The notes under the pieces: generated by a model
What the model was told of the DNA's origin: nothing
The model's database searches: none
What the model saw: only the letters and a program-made list of their open reading frames with translations
Translations under genes and position numbers: made by a program
Assembly: GCA_027922465.2 (NCBI GenBank)
Contig: BQMF02000275.1
Location: 186,001 to 250,000 of the forward strand
Reading direction: 5' to 3'
Length of the DNA stretch: 64,000 nt
DNA from: Turritopsis dohrnii
Taxonomy: Eukaryota > Cnidaria > Hydrozoa > Anthoathecata > Oceaniidae
Shown here: piece after piece, positions 57,852 to 64,000 of the stretch
How the letters are laid out: the number at the start of each line of letters is the position of its first letter
Numbering within the stretch: the first letter of the stretch is position 1

Positions 57852-58128
57852 TAATAATAACAGAGACTTGTCAAAAGGATCGAGAAAATATTGCTACATT
57901 TTGTGAAAGTTTCACCTAGCAAGCGTATTTTCATTATCTGAATGGTGCATATGAATTGTTGTGTTTTAGAATGTTTTAATGAAATTCTGAACAGCATCGT
58001 CTTGTTTCTTTAAGTCAGCATGTTTGGAAAACTTTTACGCCAGTCGCGTCTTCCAACGTTCACTCATCACCGACCCATCACCAGCTGAACGTGATACGTT
58101 CGTATGTTTCGTTAGAGCACCTCTCCCA

Positions 58129-61100
58129 TCAGCTACTATCCCCACTCGATGACGAGTCCGATGACGACGACATAAACTCGACGTCTTCCGATGTCGGTTT
58201 GTCGTTGGTCGGATGTGACATCATTGCTGAAACAGGCATCGTAGCCAGATGTGCCTGAAATTAAGAAGAGAAAGCAATATGTGGAGGCATGCACCATTAT
58301 CTCTAGTTTGCGTTCAACATTACCCCGTACAGTTCCTTTCCTGTAAATGACGATAGTCTGTAAAAGCTTGGAGAGGTCATCTTCGTAGTAAAACACACTC
58401 TTCAGGAATAGCTACGTTAGAAATCTATTGAGATCATTTTCAAACATTTGAAAAATCCAAACACTACAGAAAAATCTTTGCGTTTATTGGCCGTGACTGT
58501 TAATGCATTGTATTTATCAACCTCAAATCACTAAAGCCTGGATGATTGATGATTCAAGTTTTTCTTGAAATCAACAAATTATTGCAAACTTCACTTTGCA
58601 ATGAAGGTTGGAAACTTTTAAAACGTTGATGTTTGATTATCGCTGTTTGTGATGGTTTTCAAGGAGCCAAACCCCATCTTTCGTGATTTTTCGTGAAAGT
58701 AACAAAAATAAGCAAGTCTATTCAGTAATTGTAATAAGTATGGTGGTGGAAATATAACGCAGTTCCAACTATGGATTGTTCACAAATGACGTCAAACATT
58801 TTCCCAAGAATTTTTAACCTCCATCAACCTGCGTCAACTTTGCTTTATCCCCCTGGCCCTAAATTGACGTCATCATTTGGAAAAAGACCTAAGTCGAGGT
58901 ATTCATACATATTTTTGAACTCAAGTGAAATTCAATACAGGTAAAACAAAACGTTTGCTTAATTAGAAAAATCAAGGTTTTGAAAATTGTGAAGGTTGAC
59001 GTCAACAGTAGTATCACCTACCACCCTCCTCCTGCTCCGTCAACTTTAGCATGCACCCTCCCCTCCCTGACGGTTGACGTCATTCGTGAACAATCCCTTA
59101 GTCGTGATATGAATGTTTCTTTTATATCTTACCGTATCTTCAGTCACAGGACCAGGCCAAATACCTCCATTTCTCGATGACGATGAGTCTATAGATGGTA
59201 AGGATTCTATGGCGAATCAAAATATCAAATAGCCTTAAATAGAAATGGAGCTCAGGGCATTAGAGTTAAACAACTTCACGTTTTATGTGTGAATACATTG
59301 AAATTCTTCGTTCTATGTGATACTCAAGTCGCTGGGGTGAGTTTCGTGTGTAAGTCACTGTGTACAAGACCTTTGACTGTTTCGGGGCAATCGCCCTGAA
59401 ATCTTCTTTTTCGAAATTTTGTTTCTTGGGCGAAATTTTCAAAAGTGATCATATTATATACCACTGTACGAGAAACTTATGACGAATCAAAAATCAGACT
59501 ATGTACGCAATGTCCAAACTCATCCCAGCACCTATGCTATGAAGTATAAAGCGTGATATCGTATGTAGTCCCTTAAATAGAAACGGAACGAACAAAACAT
59601 TAAATCATATGCCGTACCTTCAATAGATTTTCTATGTTCAAAATCATCACTTTCTATACTAATTCGAGTATCTGGTTTGGATACTTCTGACGTCACAGGT
59701 TGGCCATGTTGTGGGCCTTTCTGTGATAACATACCAAGAGCTCCACATCTCATCTCGATATCCAAAGGATAAGGTCTTCGAGGATCTCCTACAAAGATAA
59801 AAAAAAGGTGAAGAATCGCCCACTTTATGCTTCACTGTACATCCTTCAACATTTCCCCAGTGAGCAGATCTGTTGAAAAATCACTGCGAAGGGGCGTATT
59901 TCTTTTGAAATATACACAGTAGGTCAATACAAAATGCTCTTTGCCGCAGGGACTTTTTCATACTTAATAAGTAACAATCACCTGGTACCCAGTCTGGCGG
60001 CGCTTCCACTGAATTCCCGGTGCTGATACGAAAAGCAAACTTGATTAGCTCCTCACATGAAACAGATGCTGTAAAACAAATGAAGTCCAACGAATAGTCG
60101 AGTGTGAAGGAAATATTCTTTTTTTTCAAAAATACAAACCGTGCTTACCATCCTTAGCCTGTTCTGTCGCGTCTAGTTTTTTCTTAGCCTGGTGAATTGC
60201 TGTAGCCTGAGAATAAAAATAAATAAAGTAACATACATGCTGAAGAAATATTCAGAATTCTATAAGCATTAAAATAAAAAACTTTTTCAACAAAATGATC
60301 CTTCAAATTTATATTATTGAGGAAAAAATATATCGAAGTTTTATCTGAGTAATATTTCTGTATTGGCATAATAACAATATATTGCAGCAAGGCTTTACCA
60401 GAATATTTTCAGCTTCTTTTAGCTGACTATGCAATTGGAAAATCTCTTGGTCTTTCTTTGTAATCTCATCTTTAACTTGTTGGATTAACTTCTGCTTTTC
60501 CAATTGTTTCATGGCTGCACAAGAGAAGAGATATCTTATAACCATTTCGTAACAGGATGTCAATTTCAATCACTTCCTCATACACAAGGCGTAACAGCGT
60601 CATGTGGAACTTAAAGCTACCCGAACCACCAATGGAGGAATAGAACGTTAAAAGTGAAGGAAAGATGATAATTTGGGTCAGGCAAAAGCTAAAAAATAAC
60701 TCTAAAAACTAATTCCATTAGACTTTCATCATTACATTTTTCTTTCACATAATAGCAGAAATTAATTTCAAAGTAATGGTTAACACTAGTATCCCATGCA
60801 AAAGATTTTGCCTTAATATTATCCCTTAATGCAGTTTTCAAATTCTCAAATTCTTTCTCCCTTGTGCTCAACTCCTGAGTCAAGAAGTGACTAAAAACAA
60901 AATCATAGAAGAAATCTTATGAAGCTCAAAAAATCTGTGTACGACATTATATAGTCGCAGAAATTTAGCCAAACATACCACTATTATCTTAATGACGCAA
61001 GTGTTAAATTGTAAACAAATGGATTTAAAAGAACTGAAGCCTTACCTACAGATAAAGTAGATTTGATGGTTTCATCTTTTTGGATCAATTGATCAACCAA

Positions 61101-61387
61101 CTATTAAAAGAAACATGAAAAAATTGAGCTGAGAAATTTACATCAATGAAATATATAATAAAGAGAATGATGTTCACAATCCAACTGAGAAAACCAAAAG
61201 CTGAAGTTGACAAAACTAACATAAACGAATAAATTGAGCTTGAGTAAATTGTTGCAGTTAAAGTGTTTATTTAAAACCGTCCTTAACGCTTATTGATTAT
61301 AATATACTCACTGATTGAATTAAGGCTGTATGGTTATTTTTTGCACCTTTTTGTGTGTATGCTTTTTCAACAGAATCAAACAACTCT
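58129..61387 (-). CDS. MED4: Mediator complex subunit 4 (first coding exon not found)
   Basis: Exons on the minus strand: 61387-61312, 61100-61050, 60874-60787, 60514-60399, 60206-60149, 60068-59982, 59788-59618, 59188-59133, 58254-58129, giving 275 aa to the stop (human MED4 is 270). The order is ELFDSVEKAYTQKG, then a coiled coil (EITKKDQEIFQLHSQLKEAE, NILATAIHQAKKKL), SCEELIKFAFRISTGNSVEAPP, the signature WVPGDPRRPYPLDIEMRCG, a linker, and the acidic Ser-rich tail TSEDVEFMSSSSDSSSSGD. MED4 is a scaffold of the Mediator middle module, linking transcription factors and RNA polymerase II. All joints are GT-AG and in phase; the donor at 60786-60787 (ACTA-GTGTTA) is the weakest, and about 20 residues there have no counterpart I recall. 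The first exon starts in phase 2, so one upstream exon with the start Met is missing. Confidence 0.9.
59855..59965. mobile_element. MITE of the CCAGTGGG family, copy 5 (MED4 intron)
   Basis: Starts CCCCAGTGAGCAGATCTGTT and carries AAATCACTGCGAAGGGGCGT and TTTGAAATATACACAG. It lies between MED4 exons 60068-59982 and 59788-59618; the left part nearly touches the upstream exon. Confidence 0.45.
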
Positions 61388-63498
61388 CTAAAAAATAAAG
61401 AAAAACTAAAAATCACTCAATGTCCTTCAGAGACATGTTCACACACTATCTTCTTTTTTTGTTTAGATAATTATATTGCATGGCAAATTCATACGCAAAC
61501 TTTTAGAAAACTTGTGAAAGCTGAGTTATAATTGAATCCAAATCCAAATGCCTGGCTTCAAGGAATAGACAATAAAATGACTAGGCATAATCCCTCTTAG
61601 AGATACTTAAAAGTGCATCAGTAATACTGTTAAAAAAATAATAAGATCAAATATGTGTAGTAGTCATTTTGTGGGAAACGACAAGTTCAACTTCACATTT
61701 GTATTTTCCTAACTGTTACATCTACAAAGTTCTCCTTCTTTGCTTAAAAGGTGACCAGGCTTGAAAGCTCTATTGGAAGATTTCCAACAAGTTCTTTTCC
61801 TGTCATTTTCCATGGCTTCCATTGGTCTCCAACAAAAAGGACATGCAAATAAAATAACATGAAATGAAATATGTAAGTAAATGAAGGCGAAATAACAAAT
61901 TCAAATTGCATTCAGAGAAAAATAATATTCAATCTGCAAACAATCAAAAAAGTCTATTTTTTTTCGTAGTTCTAAACAGAATTTCAACTGAAACTTTAAA
62001 AAAGCTCTGGCTTTCGTAATATAAATTGCTATTGTTACTTTTTTGTTATGGTATCCAACTAACTAGAGATTGTTTAATTCTCGTACTATAAGCGTTGATA
62101 AGAGACTGAAAGTCTTCAAAATGTTTTCGTTCTGTTTTACCTAAACAGATCATCAACAGTTAAGTATTCTATGGCGTTGTATGTTCATCACAAATGCTAA
62201 ATAAACGCATTTGAAATGTTTTTGCATTTTAGATGCATTCAACAAACATTGAAGCGAATGCTTTTTGACTTAGTAGGGCAGTGAAAACCCAGCTTCAAAA
62301 GATTTGTTTGTAGCAAGTATCCTGACTAGCTATAAACCAATCTTTTGAAGTTTACAAAAATTTAGAAACCAAATAGGATATAAATCAAAACAATCATAAC
62401 ATTTCCTTTTGCATCTTTTATATTTTTGGTTGATCATAAGAATTCAATTCTAGTGGTACAGGGGGCAAACCAAAGAGCAATGCGCTATTGGGCATCGAAA
62501 TCTCAGTGCCCAAATTCAAACCTCACTTCTTCATGTATGAACTCTTGTTTATTCAATGAACCATGGATATAAAAGTTTCTCTTATTATATGCATGGATAA
62601 ACGATCATTTTTTTCTTAAGGATAGTCCATACCCTCCTAAGCATGATTTCATGTTTTCCCTGATAATTTGAAATGTGTTGATTTTTTCTTATCAAAAGTA
62701 TATATTTTCTGAATCCTTATCTAATTATCTGTCTAATGAGCCATATTTTGTTTATTAAAAATGAAAAGGACAGGAATTAGAAGAAAAAAAGTAAAATTTA
62801 GAACGCATTGAATTAAAAAGTTCCAACTCCCCTCCATTACACTTTTTTTTCAAACAAATTGCACTTTTGAAATCCATGATCATTTGTCGAAAAAAGTTTG
62901 CCACAGTTTTTTTTTAAAACTCATTACTTCCAAAAATATAAAGCTTTTTGTTCATGACCCTATAAAAACGTTGATTCTTTAACTGCAACTCTCCCTCACA
63001 GGGCGAATTTTGATTCTTTTCAAAATATGTGGCAATTTTTTTTGTGCAAAGGCCAACTGAACAAAATGAAAAAACCCGCATGGTTATATCTCGTTCACAA
63101 GGGGAGTTGGATTCTTTAAATGTTGGTCATCAAGCTAAAATTACTTTCAGAGAAAATCACATTTAAAGATTTTTTCTTTTTCCATCGCTTGTGTAAACAA
63201 AATTGAATAGCGATCAAATTCTATTGTGAATGTGAGATGTTGGAATATATGAAAAGTTAAAAAGGTAGAAAACTATCTCATTGAATAATGATAGTGTGTA
63301 TAATTATAAAGAAAACCACCTGGTTTTATTTTTAACGATAATAAAGCAAAATATTGAATACGAAAAGTAAACAAAGCCGAAAAAGTATGTATGGCATCAT
63401 GCATGTGCGTATATTGAGAGAAATCTCTTTTATTTCACCGAAAGATTACCTTATCGGGGAAAAAAAAGTCGGGGGTAAGTGACTAATTTTTTGGGCTA
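61388..63498. other. MED4 upstream region; tRNA-like relic; no gene located
   Basis: Should hold the first MED4 exon, which must end in phase 2 on the minus strand, but no candidate was convincing. A donor-like AG-GTAAAA near 62136 has the right phase, yet its upstream frame is closed by a stop without a Met. At about 62451-62525 a TAGTGGTACAGGGGGC...AAATTCAAACCTC stretch on the plus strand has weak Pol III A and B box spacing, probably a SINE relic. Confidence 0.35.
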
Positions 63499-63504
63499 GT
63501 GACT

Positions 63505-63670
63505 AAAATTTTCCCCGACCAAATTTTCCCCCGACTTTTCAACACCCGTCCAAAAATTTCACCCGATTTTTCATTTTCCCCGTCCAAAAATTTTCCCCGG
63601 TTTTTTTACTCCCGCCCAAAACATTTCCCCGATTTTTTAGTCCCCGACCGAAACTTTTCCCCGATTTTTG
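63505..63670 (+). repeat. C-rich tandem repeat (TTTTCCCCGACCAAAA units)
   Basis: Four to five diverged units alternating TTTTCCCCGA and CCCGWCCAAAA, about 28-41 bp per period. A frame across it reads as a repetitive RPKxFPDF peptide, but this follows from the satellite and is not evidence for a protein. Confidence 0.55.
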
Positions 63671-63671
63671 A

Positions 63672-63931
63672 TAATCTCAGGTAGAGTCTATCTATCGATT
63701 TTCGACTGGAATTATGACGGTCAAGCAAAGGAAGGGGAATCGAATGAAGTTGAATCAGTCAATGAGGACGATACAGATTTTTCTGTTACGATTAAGGGAA
63801 ACAAAATTGATGTCAGTGAAAATAAAATGTATGTCAGTGAAGATATAATTGATGTTTGTGAAAGCAATATGGATGCCAGTGATGAAAATAATGACGATCA
63901 AACCTCAAAAACTGTTATTGTATTAGATTGA
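63672..63931 (+). CDS. Acidic open frame, possible last exon of an unidentified gene
   Basis: After a splice-acceptor-like GATAATCTCAG (ending 63680) the frame reads RVYLSIFDWNYDGQAKEG and then a strongly acidic, weakly repetitive part (IDVSENKMYVSEDIIDVCES, NMDASDENNDD) ending VIVLD before a stop at 63929-63931. The spacing of the DV(S/C)E units is about 9-11 residues. I do not recognise the family. There is no start codon in the frame that fits a first exon, so if real it is a terminal exon whose upstream exons were not found. Confidence 0.3.
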
Positions 63932-64000
63932 ACTCTTAATTAGTTATTTTGTAATATAATTTTTAGTTCAAATTGAAAGTGTCGACAAAAATTGTGTTCC

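Noticed and set aside
58019..58257. Plus-strand open frame ending in an acidic LDDESDDDD-type peptide
   Set aside because: It is the antisense of the last MED4 exon, whose Ser-rich acidic tail matches MED4 and joins in phase to the upstream exons.

Overview
This is a eukaryotic window. It is visibly AT-rich, its genes have many short exons with GT-AG introns, and the intergenic space is packed with small inverted-repeat elements, a tRNA-derived SINE-like element, LINE and Penelope-like remnants and satellites. Gene content (two axonemal proteins, an executioner-type caspase, a Mediator subunit, an IQGAP-related RasGAP) points to a ciliated animal. The repeat style and a cnidarian/sponge-type retroelement endonuclease fragment make a non-bilaterian, most likely a cnidarian, my best guess, but the sequence alone does not prove it. 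No viral, plasmid or prokaryotic genes were seen.

Layout. 1-840: a palindrome-rich array runs into the C-terminal fragment of a retroelement. 4024-10651 (minus): a 22-exon IQGAP-related RasGAP that I rebuilt exon by exon; each splice phase closes except at the uncertain 5' end. 10652-22080: mostly unassigned AT-rich DNA, with a possible extra first exon at 19181-19214. 22081-36990: a repeat district holding a 5 kb block of nested elements made of tandem 22-bp hairpin units, a LINE remnant broken by three layers of DNA elements, a poly-G and telomere-repeat element, foldback elements, a SINE-like element and a Penelope-like relic. 38395-38715: a frameshifted, truncated copy of the caspase prodomain. 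39886-41598 (minus) and 41812-53472 (plus): CFAP68 and CFAP91, head to head, 213 bp between start codons. 56405-57661 (plus): intact intronless caspase. 58129-61387 (minus): MED4, convergent with the caspase, first coding exon not found. 63505-63931: a C-rich satellite leading into an acidic reading frame that may be the last exon of an unidentified gene.

How the genes relate. CFAP68 (doublet-microtubule inner protein) and CFAP91 (radial-spoke base, calmodulin- and spoke-associated complex) are both axonemal, and the short shared 5' region holds an RFX X-box-like site, which fits a bidirectional ciliary promoter. The caspase and its degenerate partner 18 kb away share a prodomain with a conserved DEVD motif, which points to a local duplication followed by decay. 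The RasGAP, caspase and MED4 genes are otherwise independent. All exon models are read from sequence and splice phase plus remembered family features; no search or transcript evidence was available.
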